From contig JAGLQE010000033.1 in the NCBI GenBank assembly GCA_023137005.1, positions 1-12,860 on the forward strand: a stretch of 12,860 bases of DNA, in the 5' to 3' direction. Numbering within the stretch: position 1 is the first letter of the stretch; each line of letters opens with the position of its first letter. The DNA is from Thermoplasmata archaeon (GTDB lineage: Archaea; Thermoplasmatota; Thermoplasmata; SG8-5; JAGLSY01). Shown piece after piece: positions 7,494-12,860 of the stretch. The translations under genes and the position numbers were made by a program. Under the pieces are notes generated by a model. It saw only the letters and a list, made by a program, of their open reading frames with translations. It ran no database searches and was not told where the DNA came from.

Positions 7494-10400
7494 TCACTCC
7501 TCCTTTGGAAGCTCTATTCCTCTTTTCAGAAGTGATTCTCCCATGTTTGCGGGTATGGGTGTCTTGTCCTTTGGTCGTGGTACTGGAGCCTCGTTCTTCT
7601 TTATTTTCTTCATTTTCTTAGGAGGGGCTTTTTGGGTCATTTTATGCTTCTTTGTAACCTCATCTCCAAGTTTGAATCGAGCAGCACTATTCTGTAGGGA
7701 TAATGCCATTTCTGAAAGCTCCTGGGCCTGCGCGGTCATCTCTTCCATTGAAGCAGTCAATTCTTCAGTAGATGATGCGGATTCCTCACTTGCCGAGGCG
7801 GATTCTTCTGCAATACTGGCTATACCATCCACTGCTGCAGCCACTTGCTGAGTGCCTGCTTTCTGCTGTTGTGTTGCTGCTGATATTCCACCGATCTCAC
7901 TATTGACCTTCTCTGTTGCATCCGCGATCTGCTGGAAGGAGGAATCTGTCTGTGAGACCAGAGCCATTCCCTCTTCTACCTCTTTGGTTCCCTGTTTCAT
8001 GGATCCAACTGCTTTATCGGTCTCTGATTGGATCTCTTTGATCATCTTGGAGATCCGTTCTGCGGCCTCTCTGGAATCCTCTGCAAGGGCTTTCACCTCA
8101 TCTGCTACCACAGCAAAGCCACGACCCTGGTCACCAGCTCTGGCTGCTTCAATAGCCGCATTCAAAGCAAGTAGATTGGTCTGGTCAGTGATATTGGTAA
8201 TGACATCCACGATCTCACCGATCTCTTTGGATCTATCCCCGAGGGTCTCTATGGTCTCTGATGAGCTGGCTACGACCTTCTGGATCTCTTTCATTTTCTT
8301 TACTGTCTGCTCAACCGCTTGCCTGCCTTCTGAAACATTTGAAGTTGCCACCGTGGCCGACTCTACGCTAGCTTCCGCTCTCATAGATACATCATCGACA
8401 GATGTGGATACCTGCTTCATCGCTCCAGCAGTTTCCTCTACCTTGTCAGCTTGCTCCTGTGATCCCTTGGATATCTGATTGATGGCGGAAGACACCTGCT
8501 GTGTGCTGGCATTCATTTCTTCAGCGGAGCTTGCCATTTCCTGAGATGTAGATGCTACTGTAGCAGATGTGGCCTGTATCTCACTTACTAGGCTCCTTAG
8601 ATTCTCCTGCATTTTTATGAAAGCCTGAACTATCTCGTCTATCTCACCTTTTGCCTGTACCTTTATATCCATAGATAGGTCGCCATCAGCAATTGCCTGG
8701 GCCACAATATTTAGTTCTCTTAGTGGTCCTGCTGTATTGGTAAGCATCCCTTGGTAGGCTGTTACCATTTCTCCAATTTCGTCATTTCCGGCCTTTACGT
8801 CCAGTTTCGCGTTGAAATCCCCTTTGGCCAAGGATTTCGACCCATCCATCAATTTAGTGACTGGCCTGGTGATACTTCTTGAGAAGAAATAACCGATTAT
8901 GATCCCAAGTATAATGGCTATGATCGCAACGATTATAGATATCTCTATGGCAGAAGTTGTGGAATCCTTAACTTCATCATGGGAAGCGATGGCTGCAGCG
9001 GATGCTGTATTTGCTTCTTCCGTCGCAACCTGCATATCATCTTTTAGAGTGACCAACAAATCTTCAATTTCGGATTCTATTTCCTCTCCAATTGTATGGA
9101 AATCGCTCAAAGCCAAGGCGGCTGCGGCTTTTGCAGCCTGTGCATTATCATAGGAGTCGAACACTGTTTGAGCTTCAACAAGCATCATTGTATGTTCCAG
9201 ATCGATTGTGTCTAGAGTATCTTGTTCCTGGCTTCCAGGGTCAATCAAATCATCCAGTTGAGTGAATTTTGATGCAAAGTCAATCTCGTATTGATTGAAC
9301 AGTGTTAAAGATCCGGAGTCTCCTAAAGCATAAGCATCGACCGCGGACAATTCACTTCCTAGGATTACCTGTAACTGCAATACATACTCTACCATAAACG
9401 AAGTCTCGTTCCAAACTATTTCGTCCTGGGTCCTATTTGATTCCATATGGGCGACCAGTACAGTAAGATTTAGCTCCATCTCTATTATTTCACTGTTCAA
9501 TAATCCCTCTATAATGATCATCTCGTCATGTAATGCAAAAATTCCTGGGCTGGAGTGGGTAATAGGATTTTCCACAATCTCTATGAAATGCTGGAACTCG
9601 TTTATGACAACGTTAATTTCTATTGTATAGTTAGGTTCGGCTGCCAGCAGCACTGTGGCATTTTCAATGAATATATTCCTGTAAACTGTGAAGTTGGTAG
9701 CTACATCATCTCCTTTAAGGTATTCAAATACCGTAACTTCGGCTTGCAGGGCTGCGATTTCCATATTATAAATAAATTTGCTGCTGTTCAAGTCCGTTAC
9801 TAAAAGGTTTAGATCATCCAGGTTATGCTCGATATGTAATATTTCGGTTTCCATCAGATGTTCTTCGGATACCAAAGCATCGTAATCTGCAAATAAGGTC
9901 AACGCTTGAGTGGCCATATGATCATGTTCGTTGATCACAGAGTCTACAATTTCTTGGTCCACTGTTCCAGATGCCACCAAAGCATCCAAAGCAGTCATGT
10001 CTTCATCGTATTTTTGCTCCATGTCGTTGAATTCTGCCAGGGCACCTGAATTACCCAAAAGATATGAATTTATGGCAGCCAGTTGATATGCTAGATCTAA
10101 TTGAATGTCAGTCGCATAGGATTCTGATTCAACAGCATTATCCATATCTATTTTTGCCAGGACCTTAATGTGATCAATATCTGCTACCAGTGCATCTATC
10201 TCTCCATTAACATGATGAACTTCTTCTTCATAGGAGCTTCTTGCCTCATTCAATTCATGTTCAGCTGCTATTTCTATATCATATTCGTTAAATATGCCCT
10301 CAGTGTCTTCTGCAGCACCGTAAAACTCCTCGAACACATCCTCAAGATTGGATATCTCTGCGCTATGATTGGCTCCGGTAAGACTCATTAATTCTTCCAA

Positions 10401-10706
10401 ATGATGCTCTACCTCCTGTTTAAATGAAAGATATTTTGCCTTGCTGGTATTATCTCCCAATAGATATTCGGCAGCGGCGTCCTCCATAGCGTATACCAAG
10501 CCCTCAATCTTATTTCCATGCTCAGTGGCAGGGAAATCAATATCAACGAGTTCCCCCAAGGAATTGTCTATTTGGTGAATATCCTCTTCCATATGATCGA
10601 CTTCGGTGTTCACGTCGGTCAATGACACGAATACCACAGCGCCCACAACACCAGATAACAAAGCAACTATGAGAAATGCGGCTATCATCTTTGGGCCAAG
10701 CTTCAT
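7494..10706 (-). CDS. Methyl-accepting chemotaxis receptor with a giant four-module ectodomain
   Basis: This 1070-residue receptor senses an external signal and controls CheA. A membrane helix at about 7-29 follows a short basic start, the ectodomain runs about 30-585, and the second membrane helix is at about 586-608. Two HAMP-like units follow (about 605-655 and 658-705), then the antiparallel signalling helices with the conserved tip ([19 protein letters not shown], 840-858) and arms of about 150 residues each. A Lys/Pro-rich tail (about 1018-1070) has no recognisable CheR-tethering pentapeptide. The ectodomain shows four copies of a helical module, each with a Y-x-x-G-D/N-type motif (81-85, 215-219, 329-333, 459-463) and, 57-61 residues after its glycine, an F-x-x-Y/H-D motif. 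Nine N-x-S/T sequons fall between 86 and 435; the protein has no cysteine and many histidines in the first half. The ATG overlaps the stop of an upstream 31-aa ORF; an in-frame stop 9 codons upstream fixes the start. The ligand cannot be read from the sequence. Confidence 0.96.
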   Translation of the reverse strand: MKLGPKMIAAFLIVALLSGVVGAVVFVSLTDVNTEVDHMEEDIHQIDNSLGELVDIDFPATEHGNKIEGLVYAMEDAAAEYLLGDNTSKAKYLSFKQEVEHHLEELMSLTGANHSAEISNLEDVFEEFYGAAEDTEGIFNEYDIEIAAEHELNEARSSYEEEVHHVNGEIDALVADIDHIKVLAKIDMDNAVESESYATDIQLDLAYQLAAINSYLLGNSGALAEFNDMEQKYDEDMTALDALVASGTVDQEIVDSVINEHDHMATQALTLFADYDALVSEEHLMETEILHIEHNLDDLNLLVTDLNSSKFIYNMEIAALQAEVTVFEYLKGDDVATNFTVYRNIFIENATVLLAAEPNYTIEINVVINEFQHFIEIVENPITHSSPGIFALHDEMIIIEGLLNSEIIEMELNLTVLVAHMESNRTQDEIVWNETSFMVEYVLQLQVILGSELSAVDAYALGDSGSLTLFNQYEIDFASKFTQLDDLIDPGSQEQDTLDTIDLEHTMMLVEAQTVFDSYDNAQAAKAAAALALSDFHTIGEEIESEIEDLLVTLKDDMQVATEEANTASAAAIASHDEVKDSTTSAIEISIIVAIIAIILGIIIGYFFSRSITRPVTKLMDGSKSLAKGDFNAKLDVKAGNDEIGEMVTAYQGMLTNTAGPLRELNIVAQAIADGDLSMDIKVQAKGEIDEIVQAFIKMQENLRSLVSEIQATSATVASTSQEMASSAEEMNASTQQVSSAINQISKGSQEQADKVEETAGAMKQVSTSVDDVSMRAEASVESATVATSNVSEGRQAVEQTVKKMKEIQKVVASSSETIETLGDRSKEIGEIVDVITNITDQTNLLALNAAIEAARAGDQGRGFAVVADEVKALAEDSREAAERISKMIKEIQSETDKAVGSMKQGTKEVEEGMALVSQTDSSFQQIADATEKVNSEIGGISAATQQQKAGTQQVAAAVDGIASIAEESASASEESASSTEELTASMEEMTAQAQELSEMALSLQNSAARFKLGDEVTKKHKMTQKAPPKKMKKIKKNEAPVPRPKDKTPIPANMGESLLKRGIELPKEE

Positions 10707-10798
10707 TTTACCAAAACCTTGATGCTCGTGGTGTTTGTTTCACCTGCTAAACTGGTATTTTCTCTATTCATTCTGTTTTTTATTTTCAAAGATTTCAT
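10703..10798 (-). CDS. Possible 31-aa leader ORF coupled to the receptor gene
   Basis: A short ORF begins with ATG preceded by GGAGGT at ideal distance and ends in a TGA that overlaps the receptor's ATG (ATGA). The peptide starts [19 protein letters not shown] and is basic and hydrophilic, with no membrane segment. The receptor has only a weak ribosome-binding site of its own, so translating this ORF could deliver ribosomes to the receptor start. Seen directly: the ribosome-binding site and overlap. Inferred: translational coupling. The peptide itself may have no function. Confidence 0.45.
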   Translation of the reverse strand: MKSLKIKNRMNRENTSLAGETNTTSIKVLVK

Positions 10799-10802
10799 AC
10801 TT

Positions 10803-10865
10803 TTACCTCCGTTCTATTTCAATTATTCTTACGCCTTGTTTTCCAATTTTTATGACTGTGATCAT
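10803..10865 (-). CDS. Possible 20-aa ORF between the KOW-like gene and the receptor leader
   Basis: The ATG shares one base with the stop of the 138-aa gene (TAATG), has GAGGGG 7 bases upstream, and the ORF ends in a TAA lying within the GGAGGTAA that precedes the next ORF. The peptide (starting MITVIKIGKQGVRI) alternates hydrophobic and charged residues like a beta hairpin. It is so short that coincidence is a real alternative, and it might also be a frameshifted continuation of the 138-aa protein. Confidence 0.3.
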   Translation of the reverse strand: MITVIKIGKQGVRIIEIERR

Positions 10866-11281
10866 TATTTGACCCCTCTTTCGATATCGCTCTCAGGCAA
10901 TCCAACTTCCAGGCCTTCCACCTTGATCAAAAACCAATTCTGCTTGTCATTGTTATCTAATCTACCTGCGATCACTCCACATTTCATGTGGAATATTCCC
11001 GGCTGGGTTATTATTACACGTTCTCCAATTTCAATGATATTTTCCTGATCGGCGCTTCTGCGCTTATTTTCATTATTAACTTGGTTAATCTGTTTGTTTT
11101 TCATCATATGGCGATCTATTAACAAACTTTCACCTCCACGGTTTATTTTTATATTGAACTGCATAATCTTGACATATTCCTCTCTAGGTAATTTAAAAAA
11201 AGCAGGGAGCAAGTAGCTCCCTGTAATGGAAGAAGGGTTGATCTTCAAATTCTCATCATATAGTTGATAAACAAGTTTCAT
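10865..11281 (-). CDS. 138-aa protein with KOW/SH3-like C-terminal domain
   Basis: No named family is recognised. Residues 84-130 (IGERVIITQPGIFHMKCGVIAG, then a strand WFLIKVEGLEVGLPESDIE) have the pattern of a KOW/SH3-like barrel, in which a G-x-V-x-I strand is followed by a G-rich turn and another strand. Residues 55-80 are a basic, Asn/Gln-rich linker. The N-terminal 40 residues are less convincing and contain the third hairpin of this region. Start ATG at 11281 has GGGGGTG 6 bases upstream; an alternative in-frame ATG is at 11164 (residue 40, MQFNIKINRGG), which would leave the hairpin in the 5' untranslated region. It lies directly upstream of the receptor in the direction of transcription, so a chemotaxis or RNA-related regulatory role is possible but not shown. 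Confidence 0.65.
   Translation of the reverse strand: MKLVYQLYDENLKINPSSITGSYLLPAFFKLPREEYVKIMQFNIKINRGGESLLIDRHMMKNKQINQVNNENKRRSADQENIIEIGERVIITQPGIFHMKCGVIAGRLDNNDKQNWFLIKVEGLEVGLPESDIERGVK
11195..11223 (-). terminator. Stem-loop plus T7, third of three tandem elements
   Basis: Arms CAGGGAGC (11203-11210) and GCTCCCTG (11216-11223) form a perfect 8-bp stem with a 5-base loop, followed on the minus strand by C and seven T residues. It falls within codons 19-29 of the 138-aa ORF if that ORF starts at 11281. It could act as an intragenic attenuator or as evidence that the true start is further downstream. Confidence 0.5.
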
Positions 11282-11298
11282 AATACACCCCCATTTAG

Positions 11299-11329
11299 AA
11301 AAAAATGATGAGAGGATTTAAGCCTCTCA
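11299..11329 (-). terminator. Stem-loop plus T7, second of three tandem elements
   Basis: Arms TGAGAGG (11309-11315) and CCTCTCA (11323-11329) form a 7-bp stem, followed on the minus strand by ATCA... and T7. A C8 tract lies just upstream on the same strand (plus-strand G-run ending near 11345). It sits in the region leading to the 138-aa gene, whose ribosome-binding site GGGGGTG follows within 15 bases of the T-run. Confidence 0.55.
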
Positions 11330-11356
11330 CCATACGTGGGGGGGGAGATGATAATT

Positions 11357-11378
11357 TTGATATATTGGATAATATATG
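11357..11378 (-). promoter_or_regulatory. TATA-rich element between the first two hairpins, candidate promoter
   Basis: On the minus strand this reads CATATATTATCCAATATATC, two TATA-like boxes just after the first hairpin's T-run and about 75-95 bases before the 138-aa start. It could initiate the transcript carrying the 138-aa gene and the che operon, making the second hairpin a leader structure. AT-rich background makes TATA calls uncertain. Confidence 0.3.
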
Positions 11379-11410
11379 AAAAAAAAGTATGAGGGGTTGT
11401 TAACCCCTCA
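11379..11410 (-). terminator. Stem-loop plus T8, first of three tandem elements
   Basis: Arms TGAGGGGTT (11390-11398) and AACCCCTCA (11402-11410) form a perfect 9-bp stem with a 3-base loop, followed on the minus strand by T8 (11379-11386). It lies 40 bases after the stop codon of the 52-aa gene and is a good terminator candidate for the upstream two- or three-gene unit. In archaea the T-run alone can terminate transcription; the hairpin is extra. Confidence 0.65.
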
Positions 11411-11449
11411 TGGGGGGAAGAGATCATCCTAAAAATAGAGGAAAAGTAA

Positions 11450-11608
11450 TTATTGGTCATTTACTACCTCCATTGCTTCAACAAGTTGAGTTGACATTTC
11501 AGAAAGCATAGATTCTATTCTTGTCAATCTGCATTGTAGACAATCGCAACTTATCTCAATATTATCTTTTTCAAATTCTATATGATTTTTATTAATCTTA
11601 TGATACAT
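11450..11608 (-). CDS. 52-aa small protein with CxCxxC motif
   Basis: A short gene begins 2 bases after the stop of the 262-aa gene. The peptide starts MYHKINKNHIEFEKDN, contains C21, C23 and C26 (SCDCLQC), then an amphipathic, possibly coiled-coil helix (RLTRIESMLSEMSTQLVEAMEVV). The ribosome-binding site would be the G-run GGGGGGTTGGG at the end of the upstream gene, somewhat distant. The reading frame, the contiguity with the preceding gene and the protein-like helix support a real gene. The clustered cysteines could bind a metal, perhaps in an oligomer. No family is recognised. Confidence 0.6.
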   Translation of the reverse strand: MYHKINKNHIEFEKDNIEISCDCLQCRLTRIESMLSEMSTQLVEAMEVVNDQ

Positions 11609-11610
11609 AT

Positions 11611-12399
11611 TCAAGCCCAACCCCCCGTTTCAAAAGTGTTTGGATCGGCCTCAATTATTATCTGAGTATGTCCATCATCCAAAGGAAATAGTTCAACACT
11701 ACCAGCACGCCCAGTCCTGAATTTTTGAATTCCCTCACATATACCTAGTACAAATTGCTGTAATTGATCTGAGTTAATTCCATTGAAAGAATATATACAA
11801 CAGCCATTAGCTACTGATACTGAATGGTCATCTAAGATAAACATCTCATCAATATTGCTGAAAGCCTCGATTTGCTCATTACTTAGGATTCCAAACCAAT
11901 AATGCATGGGCATGTTGGGGTTGTTTATAATTATATATTCACCAATCACTTTGGCTCGGTTAAATCCAGTAGTTGCGGATAAATTTTCAATTTCTGTTAA
12001 TATCTCATTCAATATGGATATTGGATACCAACCCTCATTCCGTATTTTTGAAGAGGGTATCGTTATTTTTTCTAGTTGTTCTAAGCCAATTGTGCCTCTT
12101 TTGAAAGAAAAGAAACTCATAACTCTTTTAATAACTCCTCCCTTTACTTTTCCAAAGTCAGTGACTTCTTCATTAAACAATTCCTTAAATCGCTCGTCCA
12201 CTATTTCCCATTTATCTTTCGGGATCGAATCCCCAAGTTGTGACATCAATGATAATATCAAGAATCTGCTATCGTCTTGTGCAAGATCTTCCGGAGTTTT
12301 ACCGATTATCTCACATTGCTCATGAATTATCTCTTTTGCTTCGCCTACACCCGCCGAATGCAAAATTTCAACCAATTCATCAAACAGTTCCGAAGACAT
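11611..12399 (-). CDS. 262-aa two-domain protein: EQC/IGK domain plus unknown C-terminal domain
   Basis: Residues 1-75 match the stand-alone 79-aa protein at 1185-1424 with no gaps (shared E27-Q28-C29, I32-G33-K34, P36, L39, D43, L47-I48, P60, W64, F71-K72). A basic linker (about 82-100) leads to an alpha/beta domain (about 105-262) with GWYPISILNEILTEI (123-137), a Cys-Cys pair (CCIYSF) and a final strand pair around GSVELFPLDDGHTQIIIE. That layout faintly recalls heme-NO-binding/V4R-like sensor folds, but I cannot support that beyond a hint. No membrane segment or signal peptide is seen, so it is cytoplasmic. Start ATG has GAGGT 8 bases upstream. It follows the RHH gene by 49 bases and abuts the 52-aa gene. 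A sensory or adaptor role in the chemotaxis system is inferred from the shared domain. Confidence 0.85.
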   Translation of the reverse strand: MSSELFDELVEILHSAGVGEAKEIIHEQCEIIGKTPEDLAQDDSRFLILSLMSQLGDSIPKDKWEIVDERFKELFNEEVTDFGKVKGGVIKRVMSFFSFKRGTIGLEQLEKITIPSSKIRNEGWYPISILNEILTEIENLSATTGFNRAKVIGEYIIINNPNMPMHYWFGILSNEQIEAFSNIDEMFILDDHSVSVANGCCIYSFNGINSDQLQQFVLGICEGIQKFRTGRAGSVELFPLDDGHTQIIIEADPNTFETGGWA

Positions 12400-12448
12400 T
12401 TTTTAAACCTCAATTATCTTTCATTTTTCTATAAAATCCATAATTAGA

Positions 12449-12625
12449 TCAATCTGTACTCTCAACATTTATCTTGATAATACTGTTCACAGTAGCTGTG
12501 CTGACCATGGATATCCATGTAGAAGATTTCAGTCCAATTTTCTTTGACTGTTTTTTTATTTTATCGTATGTTGCTTTGTCAAGGGTTATTGTCACCCGTA
12601 CTGTTTTTGCTTCATTTTTTGCCAT
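12449..12625 (-). CDS. Ribbon-helix-helix (CopG/Arc-like) DNA-binding protein
   Basis: A 58-residue protein with the RHH layout: the DNA-contacting strand TVRVTITLD (8-16), helix A ATYDKIKKQSKKIG (18-31), a short turn and helix B STWISMVSTATVNSII (35-50). Proteins of this family dimerise through the strand and usually repress their own operon or act as antitoxins. No toxin-like partner is adjacent: the next gene is the 262-aa protein, 49 bases on. Start ATG at 12625 has GGATG and AGGA upstream, the latter rather close. The upstream region carries a cluster of TTTACATG half-sites around a TATA-like box, fitting autoregulation. It may also control the 262-aa and 52-aa genes, which lie downstream on the same strand. 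Confidence 0.8.
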   Translation of the reverse strand: MAKNEAKTVRVTITLDKATYDKIKKQSKKIGLKSSTWISMVSTATVNSIIKINVESTD

Positions 12626-12655
12626 GTCCTATGCACATCCGCATCTAACATGGGC

Positions 12656-12702
12656 TTTACATGCTCATATATGGTGCGAAAAAAACATGTAAATCATGTA
12701 AA
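12656..12702 (-). promoter_or_regulatory. Operator/promoter cluster upstream of the RHH gene
   Basis: Three copies of the 8-base word TTTACATG (or its complement CATGTAAA) occur at 12656-12663, 12686-12693 and 12695-12702, the first inverted relative to the other two. The palindrome ACATG-N5-CATGT lies at 12685-12699. The TATA-like CATATATGG (12666-12674) is between them, about 41 bases upstream of the RHH start codon. Repeats flanking a TATA box are what an autorepressing RHH dimer would bind. Confidence 0.55.
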
Positions 12703-12860
12703 GTTTTTTTAAATAATTCTCTTCGTTCTTCATCGATTCAACCACGCTTGCTATCAAGAACTGCCCTGATCTTCAATTATAGTGATGAAGCATCCTACAA
12801 TTTGAAGATCATTTATTGAATCATCCCCAAGCCCTAATACCGCAACCTTTAGGTTTGCGG
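12703..12860. repeat. Non-coding region with nested inverted repeats and an edge hairpin
   Basis: No credible gene is seen here. A 9-base inverted repeat, GATCTTCAA (12768-12776) and TTGAAGATC (12802-12810), is nested inside GATTCAA (12735-12741) and TTGAATC (12816-12822). At the very edge, CCGCAA (12840-12845) pairs with TTGCGG (12855-12860), with an inner CC/GG, forming a strong hairpin. These may be a terminator of an off-window gene, a structured RNA or regulatory palindromes. Confidence 0.5.

Noticed and set aside
7852..8478. A 208-codon plus-strand ORF inside the receptor gene.
   Set aside because: It is the mirror of the strongly biased Ala/Ser/Glu/Val coding sequence of the receptor's signalling helices, giving a Ser/Ala-rich product without recognisable domains.
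11195..11410. A CRISPR-like array from the regularly spaced hairpins.
   Set aside because: There are only three units, the stems differ in sequence, the spacing is uneven (about 80 and 110 bases), and no cas gene is near.
11278..11460. A 60-codon minus-strand ORF (MTNNYFSSIF...) with GGAGGT upstream and ATGA overlap with the 138-aa gene.
   Set aside because: It runs straight through two stem-loop/T-run elements, its composition (Ser/Pro/His/Phe-rich) reflects those repeats, and its Shine-Dalgarno sequence and first codons lie inside the 52-aa gene. Translation to modulate the hairpins remains possible, but a functional protein is not supported.
12449..12625. A toxin-antitoxin pair built on the RHH protein.
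   Set aside because: The adjacent 262-aa protein is much larger than typical partner toxins and its N-terminal domain links it to chemotaxis; no RelE-, VapC- or HEPN-like motif is seen.
12474..12692. A 72-codon plus-strand ORF at the right side.
   Set aside because: It is antisense to the ribbon-helix-helix gene, has no convincing ribosome-binding site, and its translation has no family character.
12703..12860. A tRNA gene in the structured right-hand region.
   Set aside because: No T-loop GGTTCRA...Y, D-loop or CCA-adjacent acceptor pairing of the right lengths could be placed on either strand.

Overview
The window is a chemotaxis island, almost certainly from an archaeon of moderate-to-low GC. 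I infer a Thermoplasmatota-like euryarchaeal relative. The reasons are a CheC/CheD/CheB-type chemotaxis set, a helix-hairpin-helix/zinc-ribbon/TPR protein of a style seen in archaea, small winged-helix and ribbon-helix-helix regulators, and a receptor ectodomain rich in N-glycosylation sequons. Lineage is an inference; no rRNA or archaellum gene is present to test it. Every credible gene lies on the minus strand, so the text below reads from right to left.

Right part (about 12860-11450): a region rich in inverted repeats at the edge; a 58-aa ribbon-helix-helix regulator with a TTTACATG-type operator cluster around a TATA-like element; a 262-aa two-domain protein of unknown function; and a 52-aa small protein with a CxCxxC motif. 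These last two genes are nearly contiguous. The N-terminal domain of the 262-aa protein is a collinear, gap-free relative of a stand-alone 79-aa protein deep inside the che operon, which ties it to chemotaxis.

Centre-right (about 11450-10703): an unusual leader region. Three stem-loop plus T-run elements lie in the same orientation. The first two share flanks and show a compensatory stem change. The third lies inside a 138-aa gene with a KOW/SH3-like C-terminus. Two very short ORFs, each with a good Shine-Dalgarno sequence, then lead by 1- and 4-base overlap or close coupling into the receptor gene.

Main operon (10706-45): a 1070-aa methyl-accepting receptor, then cheW, cheY, cheB, cheA, a HHH/Zn-ribbon/TPR protein, cheC, cheD, the 79-aa EQC/IGK-domain protein, a winged-helix protein and cheR. 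Most junctions overlap or are separated by only a few bases, so this is one transcription unit. The logic is standard: the receptor signals through CheW to CheA; CheA phosphorylates CheY and CheB; CheR methylates and CheB demethylates the receptor; CheD deamidates it; CheC dephosphorylates CheY-P and partners CheD. The receptor is the most unusual known part: its roughly 555-residue ectodomain is built from four divergent copies of one helical module.

The best leads are the four-module receptor ectodomain, the unrecognised domain shared by the 79-aa and 262-aa proteins, the structured leader with repeated terminator-like hairpins, and the small ORFs that sit next to them.
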